DNA of 64,000 bases from Staphylococcus hsinchuensis (GTDB lineage: Bacteria > Bacillota > Bacilli > Staphylococcales > Staphylococcaceae): assembly GCF_038789205.1 (NCBI RefSeq), contig NZ_CP128355.1, forward strand, positions 372,001-436,000, given 5' to 3'. Below are positions 56,010 to 64,000 of this stretch, piece by piece; the first letter of the stretch is position 1, and every line of letters starts with the position of its first letter. Below the pieces are notes generated by a model. That model saw only the letters and a list, made by a program, of their open reading frames with translations, had not been told where the DNA came from and did not search any database. A program made the translations under genes and the position numbers.

Positions 56010-57662
56010 TTATGCATTTTCTTGTTCGCTTAATCTTTCTGCTTTACGTTCTTCTCTTAAGTTCGTGCGCATATCTTTGTTGATCTTCTTAGCGCGTCTG
56101 AAGTATTTACTTTCAAAGTGACTTGTCGTACCTAGAATATAGAATATAATCGCTACGATAACAATCACAATAAAGTCATATGGGTAATGAATCCAGTTCA
56201 TACCGTTAAATTCTTTACTACCAATAAATGACATGATGGAAAGGACGACTAAATATAATATAATCCATAAACTTCCACCCACTTGTTGTTTTGTATGTTT
56301 CCAATTCATTTTATATTCATAGTAGAAATAAATCGGTAAACCTAGAATGATAATAAAGATAACTTCAGCTGTTGTAGGCCATTTTGCCCAATAAATCGCT
56401 AATGATGCTAGAACGAATGAGAATGGTGCCATGAATTTCAACATGTTCGCACGGAATGGTCGCATCATTTTAGGAGCCATTTTTCTAAGTGAAATGACTG
56501 TAGTAGGACCAGTTAAGTATGCTACTAGCGTTGCTGTCGAAATAACACTTGCTAAAGTGGCCCAATCTCTAAATAGTGAAACCATGATCATACTGACGAT
56601 TGCATTAAAGATAATCGCAACACGTGGAATTTTGTATTTGTCGTTAATTTTACCTAGGAACTTTGGAATATGTCCGTTTTCTTCCATCGCACGTAAAACA
56701 CGACCTGTTACTGCAACGAATGAAACACCTGTACCGAATGGTGATACAACTGCTTCAATATAAAGTAAAATCGCTAGCCAATTTACACCTAATAGTATCG
56801 CCATATCTGCGAATGGAGAGTTAAAGTTAATACCACTCCAACCTTTACTATGAATCATATCACTTGGCATTGATGTAATAAATGTACTTTGTAAAACAAT
56901 GTACAACACTGCACTTAATGTAAGTGAAATCGCGATACCACGTGCAATATTTTTTTCCGGTTTCTCAATTTCTGATCCCATATTAATAATTGTTTGGAAT
57001 GCATTAAATGAGAAAATAATACCTGATGCTGTTGTAGCAGCAAAAATAGGTGCAGAACCATAAGGCATAAACGTACTTGCTGAATGTCCATAATTTCCTG
57101 CGTCAAATCCTGATATCATTAACATAATAATTGTTAATAATGGAATACCTAACTTGAATACAGAAATTAAACTTGTAAATGAAGTTAAGAGTTTAACTGA
57201 CCAATAATTTAATAATGAAAAGATAATGATTATTACGAATACAGCCATTAAACCAACATTACTAATTGAACCATTTTTCATTAAACCGCCCATGAATTTG
57301 GCCCAGTCCCACGGCCAAGTACTCATATACTGTACGGCTGATACGGCTTCAATTGGAATAATTGTTACAAGTGAAACCCAATTCGCCCATGCAGCTATAA
57401 ATCCAAGTAAAGAACCATGAGTATATTGCGCATAGTTACTCATACCACCTGATTGGGGAAACATTGTTCCTATTTCAATATAGTTATATGCAATAGAACC
57501 AATAACGATAAATCCAATAATCCAAGAAATGATAGCAGCGGGTCCTGCTATTGATGAGGCTTCCCAGGCACCAAATAGCCACCCAGAACCAATTAATGAC
57601 CCTAATCCTAAAAGTACAAGCTGCGCCAAATTAATTTTTTTATTTTTCTGTTGATTTTCCAT
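56010..57662 (-). CDS. APC-family amino acid permease, long form
   Basis: A 550-residue permease with about twelve to fourteen membrane segments. INLAQLVLLGLGSLIGSGWLFGAW is the typical first helix; GSEIEKPEKNIARGIAIS is the conserved loop. It belongs to the APC branch containing YkbA/AspA-like and glutamate/aspartate-type carriers; substrate unknown. ATG at 57662 follows GGGAG at five bases; the longer frame begins inside AT-rich leader sequence. The promoter at 57737-57764 and palindrome 57723-57734 lie just upstream. The C-terminal tail is strongly charged. Confidence 0.83.
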   Translation of the reverse strand: MENQQKNKKINLAQLVLLGLGSLIGSGWLFGAWEASSIAGPAAIISWIIGFIVIGSIAYNYIEIGTMFPQSGGMSNYAQYTHGSLLGFIAAWANWVSLVTIIPIEAVSAVQYMSTWPWDWAKFMGGLMKNGSISNVGLMAVFVIIIIFSLLNYWSVKLLTSFTSLISVFKLGIPLLTIIMLMISGFDAGNYGHSASTFMPYGSAPIFAATTASGIIFSFNAFQTIINMGSEIEKPEKNIARGIAISLTLSAVLYIVLQSTFITSMPSDMIHSKGWSGINFNSPFADMAILLGVNWLAILLYIEAVVSPFGTGVSFVAVTGRVLRAMEENGHIPKFLGKINDKYKIPRVAIIFNAIVSMIMVSLFRDWATLASVISTATLVAYLTGPTTVISLRKMAPKMMRPFRANMLKFMAPFSFVLASLAIYWAKWPTTAEVIFIIILGLPIYFYYEYKMNWKHTKQQVGGSLWIILYLVVLSIMSFIGSKEFNGMNWIHYPYDFIVIVIVAIIFYILGTTSHFESKYFRRAKKINKDMRTNLREERKAERLSEQENA

Positions 57663-57722
57663 AAAAACTCCCACTATTTGTCTTTTATATCCATGAATGT
57701 ATATGTATGAATTATACAACTT

Positions 57723-57764
57723 CATGTATACATGTTATTATACTCTCATTAACATTCTAGTCAA
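57723..57764 (-). promoter_or_regulatory. Promoter and palindrome of the long permease gene
   Basis: On the minus strand, -35 TTGACT (57759-57764) and -10 TATAAT (57737-57742) with a 16-base spacer. The perfect palindrome CATGTATACATG (57723-57734) lies just after the -10 box and could be an operator; the same 12 bases occur at 18647-18658. Confidence 0.6.
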
Positions 57765-58210
57765 CGAGGCATAAAAACTATAAATCTATTAATATTAATG
57801 TATATTCATACGTTATTACGTTAATTTCTGCATAATCAATTTAAGCTATAAATCGGTTTCAACGTTATCGTTCTCATTGATTAACGACTATTTTTACACG
57901 TTACTTAATTATACAAAATACAATTTTTCGTTAAATACATTTTTTATAAGTTTGAAATGCTAAAATCATTGTTATATCAAGCTTTTAGATCTTATTTTTA
58001 AACTAAATAAAACAAATTATTTACATAATACTCTATAATAATTTTTTTACACACTCTTTTAAAAATATCCTAATTATGCCTCACAGTTCTCAAGTTTCAT
58101 TAAAAATATGATGTTACTCAAATATATATTATTAGAAATTGTGACGTTTAGTGAACTAAAGAAAATATTTATTTAGAAAAAGAAACGCTTCCTCTTACTG
58201 ATGTCGAATC
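57765..58210. other. AT-rich spacer, nothing recognised
   Basis: About 445 bases between the permease promoter and the MHS transporter gene end. Short frames such as one at 58109 lack ribosome sites. No clear terminator, repeat or RNA gene was seen. Confidence 0.5.
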
Positions 58211-59602
58211 TTATTTTGATTCATCATCCCACCATAAAGCATCTTTAGGATTTTGAATCACTTCTTTATATTCTTCTTCACTTTCTACGTTTGGATAGGA
58301 ACCTCTTAATGATTTATTAGAAGTTGACTTAAACATAGTTAAAAATATAATGAGTCCAATTACGTTAATCAACATTAAATAATAAGATGGTGCAATTTGT
58401 TGCCCCGTTGTTTGAACCAATGTTGATAATATAAACGGCGTTAGACCTCCAAATATCGCTGCGCCAATATTATATACGAGCGATAAAGTTCGTAAGCGTA
58501 CTTTCGTATGGAACATGCTTGGCAGTAAGGATGGCATAACACCTTCAAATGTAGACATAAATAAAGCAATAATGATTAAGCCTACAATCACAATAGGTAA
58601 CACTGGTATAGACATAAGCCAGAACGCAAGTACAGAGAATAAACTATATCCTGCCAGGCCGAAGATGATTGTACGTTTGTTCCCTACCTTGTCGCTATAC
58701 CAACCAAAGAAAAATACTGCTGGTATCATCGCCCCCATGACTACTGTACTTAAAATGGAGCCTACCGTACCACCTAAATTTATTGTTTTGTTTAAAAATG
58801 ATGGCATATACGATAACACCATATAATTTGCCACGTTTAAGAATGCAACACCTGTAAAGCAAACAATAATATCTTTCCAGTAGTATTTAGCAATATCAAT
58901 ATAGGAGTATTCTAATTCTTCCTTTTCTTCTAACGTGGATTCATAGGCGGGACTTTCATCTAATCTAGATCTTAGAAGCACACCAACAATACCTAATGGT
59001 GCAGCTAAGATAAATGGAATTCTCCATCCCCATTGTTCCATTTGATGATCACTCAATATGCTGTACATCAAACCTGCTAAAATAGCGGCCATGATATTTC
59101 CGATTAATGTTCCTATTTCTAAACCGCTACCTAATTTTCCTCTCGTTTTATCCGGAGCAGTTTCCGCTATATAAGTCATTGCACCTGCGTATTCTCCGCC
59201 AGTTGAAAATGATTGAATCATTCTAACTAATAGTAATAAAATGGGCGCCCAAATGCCTATTTGGTGTTGGGTAGGTAGTAAACCTAAAACTAACGTAGAT
59301 AGTGCCATTAAAGTGATTGTGGTAGATAATACTACCTTTCTTCCCAATTTATCACCTAAATGGCTAAAGAAAATACCCCCAATAGGTCGAACAATAAAAG
59401 CAAATGCAAAGACAGCAAACGTCGAAATGATTTGCATTTCCTCAGGTAAATCCCCAAAAAAGTTCGCACTGAGTATCACTGCAAGTTGTGCATAGAGCCC
59501 AAAATCAAACCACTCAATCGCATTGCCTATCCCAGTAGCAATCACACTTTTTTTAGTCTGATTCGGATCGACGTGATGCACTTTATTCTTATTAAATTTC
59601 AC
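58211..59602 (-). CDS. MFS transporter, metabolite:H+ symporter family (ProP-like)
   Basis: A 463-residue major facilitator of the metabolite:proton symporter family (ProP, KgtP, ShiA). First helix IGNAIEWFDFGLYAQLAVIL, loop 2-3 GDKLGRKVVLSTT, and SFSTGGEYAGAMTYIAETAPDKTRG are diagnostic. Candidate substrates are proline/betaine or organic acids. Start is GTG at 59602, six bases after GGGGG. Single-gene unit. Confidence 0.87.
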   Translation of the reverse strand: MKFNKNKVHHVDPNQTKKSVIATGIGNAIEWFDFGLYAQLAVILSANFFGDLPEEMQIISTFAVFAFAFIVRPIGGIFFSHLGDKLGRKVVLSTTITLMALSTLVLGLLPTQHQIGIWAPILLLLVRMIQSFSTGGEYAGAMTYIAETAPDKTRGKLGSGLEIGTLIGNIMAAILAGLMYSILSDHQMEQWGWRIPFILAAPLGIVGVLLRSRLDESPAYESTLEEKEELEYSYIDIAKYYWKDIIVCFTGVAFLNVANYMVLSYMPSFLNKTINLGGTVGSILSTVVMGAMIPAVFFFGWYSDKVGNKRTIIFGLAGYSLFSVLAFWLMSIPVLPIVIVGLIIIALFMSTFEGVMPSLLPSMFHTKVRLRTLSLVYNIGAAIFGGLTPFILSTLVQTTGQQIAPSYYLMLINVIGLIIFLTMFKSTSNKSLRGSYPNVESEEEYKEVIQNPKDALWWDDESK

Positions 59603-59792
59603 ATATATCCCCCGTTCTAATCATTTTTATTATTAGCATAACCTAAGATGTCATTTGTAAACAAAAGCGTACAATGACATATATTAGGCAAACAACATAA
59701 TTTATAAAAATAACCATCACTAAAATGTACAACATATTGAGTAATGAAGATTTTTGCTATAATAACTATGAATTAGTGTTCAAGGAGGCATC

Positions 59793-60737
59793 ATGTATAT
59801 GAAACAAGTATATTTTAATCACGATGGTGGTGTAGACGATTTAATTTCTTTATTTCTTCTTTCACAAATGGATGATGTAGACTTACTAGGTGTAAGTGTG
59901 ATTGGTGCAGATTGTTATGTAGAGCCAGCCGTAAGCGCATCTCAAAAAATCATCAACCGTTTTAGTCACAAACCGTTACAAGTGACCGCTTCAAAAGAAC
60001 GTGGTAAGAATCCCTTCCCTAAAGAATGGCGTATGCATGCGTTCTACATGGACGCATTACCTATATTAAATGAACAACCATTACAAAACGCCCAACCCAC
60101 AAAGCGAGAAGCATATGAAGATATCATCGAACAATTACAGTTGAGTACTGAACCAGTTACTTTATTATTTACAGGTCCGCTTACAGATTTAGCTAAAGCA
60201 CTACACATGCGTCCCGAAATCACTAAATCTATAGAGCGTTTAGTATGGATGGGCGGCACTTTTCTTGAACGAGGTAATGTTGAAGAGCCAGAGCACGATG
60301 GTACAGCTGAATGGAATGCCTTTTGGGATCCAGAAGCAGTAAAGTGCGTATTTGATTCAGATATTACAATAGATATGGTAGCTTTAGAAAGCACAAACCA
60401 AGTCCCTCTTACATGGGACATTAGACAAATGTGGGCACGCCAACGACAATTTGAAGGCGTAGACTTTTTAGGCATCAGTTACGCACTTGTTCCACCGTTA
60501 ACACATTTCCAAACAAACGAGACATATTTCTTATGGGATGTATTGACTACGGCATACGTGGGCCAACCACAACTCGTCGACAAAACGCAATGTTATACTA
60601 CCGTTATTGCAGAAGGGCCTAGCCAGGGTCGTACGATGATAGACAATGACTCAGGACGTGAGATTTCGTTGATACACAATGTCCGACATGATGCTTTCTT
60701 TGAATACATTACAAATCTAGCCAAAAAGGTGAAATAA
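59793..60737 (+). CDS. Inosine/uridine-preferring nucleoside hydrolase family protein
   Basis: A 314-residue protein of the nucleoside hydrolase family, whose enzymes split nucleosides into base and ribose with a bound calcium. The N-terminal cluster, normally DTDPGxDD, reads NHDGGVDD here, so the first aspartate (the catalytic base in studied enzymes) is Asn. Later conserved parts LLFTGPLTDLAKAL and GTAEWNAFWDPEAVKCVF are present, and IDNDSGREISLIHNV replaces the usual late DGxT histidine region. Staphylococcal and lactobacillal proteins with the same beginning exist, to my memory, so the change is a family trait. Two ATGs (59793, 59799) suit the AAGGAGG site. Activity uncertain. Confidence 0.8.
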   Translation: MYMKQVYFNHDGGVDDLISLFLLSQMDDVDLLGVSVIGADCYVEPAVSASQKIINRFSHKPLQVTASKERGKNPFPKEWRMHAFYMDALPILNEQPLQNAQPTKREAYEDIIEQLQLSTEPVTLLFTGPLTDLAKALHMRPEITKSIERLVWMGGTFLERGNVEEPEHDGTAEWNAFWDPEAVKCVFDSDITIDMVALESTNQVPLTWDIRQMWARQRQFEGVDFLGISYALVPPLTHFQTNETYFLWDVLTTAYVGQPQLVDKTQCYTTVIAEGPSQGRTMIDNDSGREISLIHNVRHDAFFEYITNLAKKVK

Positions 60738-60814
60738 CCTATTCAATAATGCTGTGTAACTGTTGGTTTTGACGTTTAAAAATAACCGAGTTTAAGACAT
60801 AGCTACTCAGCATT

Positions 60815-60849
60815 AAGCCCATCAAAGATTATCAATCTTTGATGGGCTT
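60815..60849. terminator. Bidirectional terminator
   Basis: AAGCCCATCAAAGATT and AATCTTTGATGGGCTT form a 16-bp stem with a 3-base loop between the nucleoside hydrolase and the convergent nitroreductase gene. Confidence 0.9.
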
Positions 60850-60944
60850 ATTTATTATAAAAGACGCTTACCGAAGTTACTATGCATAATATGTCTTAAG
60901 GAAAATACGAAATTTTTTAACTTCATTATTAATTTTCTAAGTGA

Positions 60945-61571
60945 TTATACGAAACGCGTAACTTGATCAGTAGATAGTCTATATGAATCATGTCCTGGGT
61001 TTTTCTCTTTACCTATCGCTATAATCATTACAGGTTCGTAACGTTCTTCATCTAAATCAAAGGCTTGCGCAATTTGATCGCGTTCAAATCCGCCGATTGG
61101 ATTTGTATCATATCCATAAGCTCTTGCTACAAGCATAAATTGCATTGCAGCTAAACTACTATCAATTTTTACGATATCATTCATCTCTGCTTTAGATAAA
61201 CTTTTATAATATGGGATCACTTTAGCTAACATTTCTTCTTTAACATCTTCTGGCATCATTCCGTGTGCGACCGCGTTATTATAAATCTCTTCACCAAACT
61301 CATAATTGTGCATGTCTCCAAATACAACAACCATGGCTGCTGATGTATCATTCTGACGTGTATTAAATCTAATTAGGGGGCGTAATTTGTCTTTACCTTC
61401 TTCACTCTGTACAACTAAGAAACGCCAAGGTTGCATATTAACTGAGGATGGCGCTTTAGTTGCCTTTTGTATCATTTCTTGCATTTCTTCTTCAGGGATT
61501 TTGACTTGTTCATCAAACACTTTTACTGATTTACGATTCATTAAAATATCTTCAAAATTATTGTTAATCAT
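60945..61571 (-). CDS. FMN-dependent nitroreductase
   Basis: A 208-residue NAD(P)H-dependent flavin oxidoreductase of the nitroreductase family. N-terminal LMNRKSVKVFDEQV gives the FMN phosphate Arg-x-Ser, PSSVNMQPWRFLVV is the second flavin loop, and NPIGGFERDQIAQAF with IAIGKEKNPG closes the FMN site. Reduces nitro-compounds or quinones; natural substrate unknown. ATG at 61571 follows AAAGGAG at eight bases. Confidence 0.88.
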   Translation of the reverse strand: MINNNFEDILMNRKSVKVFDEQVKIPEEEMQEMIQKATKAPSSVNMQPWRFLVVQSEEGKDKLRPLIRFNTRQNDTSAAMVVVFGDMHNYEFGEEIYNNAVAHGMMPEDVKEEMLAKVIPYYKSLSKAEMNDIVKIDSSLAAMQFMLVARAYGYDTNPIGGFERDQIAQAFDLDEERYEPVMIIAIGKEKNPGHDSYRLSTDQVTRFV

Positions 61572-61686
61572 TGATATTACTCCTTTATTATTACTCACAA
61601 CAACAAATTATACTCAATTAATTAATTATTTCAACTAAACTGTTTGCACAAGTAATATTTTAAGCTGCTTAAAATTTATTGAACTA

Positions 61687-61783
61687 AGAACCTGAGAAAA
61701 ATAGATGACTTAGAGGCTTTGTCAATTAGGTGAGACTACGAAATCCCTATTAGAAAATTCGATTTCTGTCGCACTCCCATCTC
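61687..61783. repeat. Dispersed intergenic repeat, copy D
   Basis: Weak hairpin part followed by GAGACTACGAAATCCCTATT and AGAAAATTCGATTTCTGTCG, almost identical to the tract at 5.3 kb and 32.87 kb. It lies in the 61572-62045 gap between divergent genes. The rest of that gap is AT-rich and holds the glycosyltransferase promoter. Confidence 0.75.
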
Positions 61784-62045
61784 AATCTTATGTCCGAGTA
61801 TTTATAACTGCTTTTGTAGTATAATGAAACGTATTAATGTGAATTTCTGGTCAAAATGCATATAAAACCATTTATATAAACACTAAATATTTCATAATTT
61901 ATACAAAAAAATGTTATAATATATACTTTAAAGTTATTCGAACAATTTTTACGTCGAATTTTATTATTACAAATTAACCATTTTATGTATCAGACTTACG
62001 AAATGCGATACATAATGATATAAAACAGTTAAAAGAGGTTATACA

Positions 62046-64000
62046 ATGAATTCTATTTCAGTAATCGTTACTTATTATAATTCAGAAGATTATATAGAAA
62101 GATGCATTAATAGCTTAAAGCAACAAAGATATCAAGATTTTGAGCTCATCTTAGTTAATGATGGCTCGACAGACCAATCGAAAACTATCGCAACCGAACA
62201 ATTAAAAGGTTGGGACATCAATGTTAAAGAAGTCGACCTACTACAAAATATGGGTCATGCCCATGCGAGAAATGTCGCTATGGAGCAAGTGACTTCACCA
62301 TACTTTATTTTTGTTGATTCGGATGATTATTTAGCTTCATATGCTTTAAATTATTATATGAAGAAATTAAATCAAATGGATGCATTGATTGCACCTATCC
62401 ATTCATTTACGTTAGATGTACCACAATACATTGACCAAGATTTAGTAAAGGCAGATTATTTATATACTAAGACGAAATCAAATCAATTTTTACGTAAACA
62501 TTCTGCGAGTAATATTATTTTCAAAACTGCGATTGTCCGTGGTCATCAAATTGAATTTAATGAAGATTTATCAGTATTTATCGACTGGTCGTTCGTTTTA
62601 GAATATATTAAATACGCAGAAACATTCGTACGTGTTAGCCGTTTCCCATTCTATATTCGAGGAGAGGTTTATGATCCTTTCTTAAATCCAGCATTATCAC
62701 AACAAGACTTTAACATTATATTCGATGACTACGTACACAGTTTCTTTGATTCAATCCAACGTGCCCCATCTGAAAACCAAACTTTTATTAAGAAAAAAAT
62801 GGCAACGATGTTCAAACAATCATTTGAGCCTTCAGCAAGAAAGACAGCTACACGTTATCAAACACATTCTGATATATTACCAAATATGGCACGCGAGATT
62901 GCGCCAATTGTATTTAAAAATGAAAAGCCATTATTTATCTTTGAAACGCTTATGTTGATGCTTAATAAGAAAGAACAAGCAGCTAAAGTGAACCGTTTCC
63001 GCAAAACTGCACGTCTTGTTAAGAGCATCGTCTTAGGTAGTAAAAATAAAAACCGAGCACGCTATCAACTAACTGATAACAAAGACAAAGTTCAATCAAA
63101 TACGATTGTATTTGAATCATTTGGTGGTAAAAACTATAGCGACAGTCCAAAGTATATTTATGAATATATGATGAAATACCATTCAAATTTCGAATTTATT
63201 TGGGTCTTTAAAAACCCAAGTAAAGTTCATTTACCTGGTCCAGGTAAAAAGGTGAAAAAAGGTTCTGCAGCATATTATGATGCTTATGCTAAAGCAAAAT
63301 ATTGGGTCTCAAATGCGAGATTACCACTTTATTTAAATAAAAAAGAGAACCAAGTTTACATTCAAACTTGGCACGGTACACCACTCAAACGTCTAGCTAA
63401 CGATATGAAAGTCATTCGTATGCCAGGGACGACAACTGAAAATTACAAACGTAATTTCAGAGAAGAAACAAGTCGTTGGGATTACTTAGTTTCTCCAAAC
63501 GCATATTCTTCAAAAATCTTTGAAACAGCATTCTGGATGCCACCTGAACAAATTTTAGAAATTGGCTATCCGCGTAATGATGTATTAGTTAACCATGCAA
63601 ATGATGAAGACTACATTGCACAAATCAAAGAAAACTTAAATCTTCCAGCCGACAAAAAAGTAATCATGTATGCACCAACATGGCGTGATGATGAATTTGT
63701 TAAAAAAGGTAAGTATTTATTTGATTTAAAAATCGATTTGGATAATTTACAACAACAATTAGGAGACGACTATGTAGTCCTATTAAGAATGCATTACCTC
63801 ATTTCAAACGCGTTAGATTTACGTGGTTATGAAGATTTTGCAATCGATGTCTCAAATTATAATGATATTTCAGAACTATATTTAGTTACAGATTGTTTAA
63901 TCACTGATTACTCATCTGTAATGTTCGATTACGGTGTATTAAAACGCCCACAAATCTTCTTTGCGTACGACTTAGACAAATATGGTAAAGATTTAAGAGG
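62046..64000 (+). CDS. Bifunctional glycosyltransferase / CDP-glycerol glycerophosphotransferase, 3'-truncated
   Basis: At least 651 residues, continuing past the right edge. The N-terminal GT-A (family 2) domain, about residues 1-230, has ISVIVTYYNSEDYIERCINS, LVNDGSTDQS and FVDSDDYL (metal-binding DxD). From about residue 350 there is a CDP-glycerol:poly(glycerophosphate) glycerophosphotransferase (TagF/TarF-like) domain with YIQTWHGTPLKRLAND, IMYAPTWRDD and LITDYSSVMFDYG. Such fusions build wall teichoic acid or related glycosylated polyol phosphates at the inner membrane face. It stands apart from the main tar cluster as far as seen. AGAGG precedes the ATG. The acceptor and whether both domains work in one pathway are unknown. 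Confidence 0.87.
   Translation, partial: MNSISVIVTYYNSEDYIERCINSLKQQRYQDFELILVNDGSTDQSKTIATEQLKGWDINVKEVDLLQNMGHAHARNVAMEQVTSPYFIFVDSDDYLASYALNYYMKKLNQMDALIAPIHSFTLDVPQYIDQDLVKADYLYTKTKSNQFLRKHSASNIIFKTAIVRGHQIEFNEDLSVFIDWSFVLEYIKYAETFVRVSRFPFYIRGEVYDPFLNPALSQQDFNIIFDDYVHSFFDSIQRAPSENQTFIKKKMATMFKQSFEPSARKTATRYQTHSDILPNMAREIAPIVFKNEKPLFIFETLMLMLNKKEQAAKVNRFRKTARLVKSIVLGSKNKNRARYQLTDNKDKVQSNTIVFESFGGKNYSDSPKYIYEYMMKYHSNFEFIWVFKNPSKVHLPGPGKKVKKGSAAYYDAYAKAKYWVSNARLPLYLNKKENQVYIQTWHGTPLKRLANDMKVIRMPGTTTENYKRNFREETSRWDYLVSPNAYSSKIFETAFWMPPEQILEIGYPRNDVLVNHANDEDYIAQIKENLNLPADKKVIMYAPTWRDDEFVKKGKYLFDLKIDLDNLQQQLGDDYVVLLRMHYLISNALDLRGYEDFAIDVSNYNDISELYLVTDCLITDYSSVMFDYGVLKRPQIFFAYDLDKYGKDLR

Noticed and set aside
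1..64000. CRISPR array, tRNA, rRNA or prophage
   Set aside because: No regularly spaced direct repeats, no cloverleaf with CCA-adjacent T-loop, no rRNA-like GC-rich stretch and no phage structural genes were seen.

Overview
The window is a low-GC chromosomal segment of a Staphylococcus species. Evidence for the genus: a cidR-cidABC locus, an IsaA-type transglycosylase, OatA, Drp35, a split-cysteine mevalonate gene group (mvaS diverging from a thiolase gene and mvaA), copAZ, a V8-type glutamyl endopeptidase, staphylococcal dispersed intergenic repeats, an IS1272-like transposase remnant and a phenol-soluble-modulin-like peptide. Species was not resolved; the gene set suggests a coagulase-negative species, which is an inference.

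Layout. 1-3.4 kb: cidC (cut by the left edge), cidB, cidA and cidR on the minus strand, with an IS1272-like remnant between cidA and cidR. 3.6-6.4 kb: nhaC-type antiporter and drp35. 6.5-10.2 kb: mvaA and an acetyl-CoA acetyltransferase gene on minus, mvaS on plus: the upper mevalonate pathway. 10.3-16.9 kb: betaine transporter, ogt, a GIY-YIG-like protein, rocA, an acyltransferase and a hexapeptide acetyltransferase. 17.2-24.6 kb: a frameshifted DASS anion transporter, a small exported protein, a BceAB/VraFG-type ABC transporter behind a GraR-like box, and copAZ behind a CsoR-like operator. 24.7-32.6 kb: ldhD with an aminotransferase, isaA, an M23 peptidase, an amino acid permease with a small leader ORF, a V8-like protease and a fructosamine-kinase-like gene. 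32.9-43.6 kb: pyrD, usp, VOC protein, permease, thioesterase, a coiled membrane protein, mccAB, a split ThrE exporter, ROK kinase and manA. 43.9-51.3 kb: two small proteins, oatA, a CPBP protease, panE, bioB behind a BirA box, and an ornithine carbamoyltransferase gene whose start is out of frame. 51.5-62 kb: a 24-residue PSM-like peptide, VOC protein, WYL regulator diverging from a GyrI-like protein, M20 peptidase, a permease, an MHS transporter, a nucleoside hydrolase and a nitroreductase. 62.0-64.0 kb: a bifunctional wall-polymer glycosyltransferase, cut by the right edge.

How it works together. Most of the window is core metabolism and cell-envelope housekeeping: programmed lysis and acetate metabolism (cid), isoprenoid precursors (mva), osmoprotection and proline use, copper export, peptidoglycan remodelling (IsaA, M23, OatA), antimicrobial-peptide defence (ABC transporter) and secreted factors (V8-like protease, PSM-like peptide). 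Regulation readable in the DNA includes CcpA cre-like sites, a CsoR-like site, a BirA box, a GraR-like palindrome and an AgrA-like half site.

The strongest candidates for something new are the PSM-like peptide gene with an AgrA-like box, several proteins under 60 codons, and the two apparent frameshifts. No CRISPR array, prophage, rRNA or tRNA gene was seen. Many gene starts were moved to internal codons because of ribosome binding sites; each case is explained. All homology calls are from memory of the families, not from a search.
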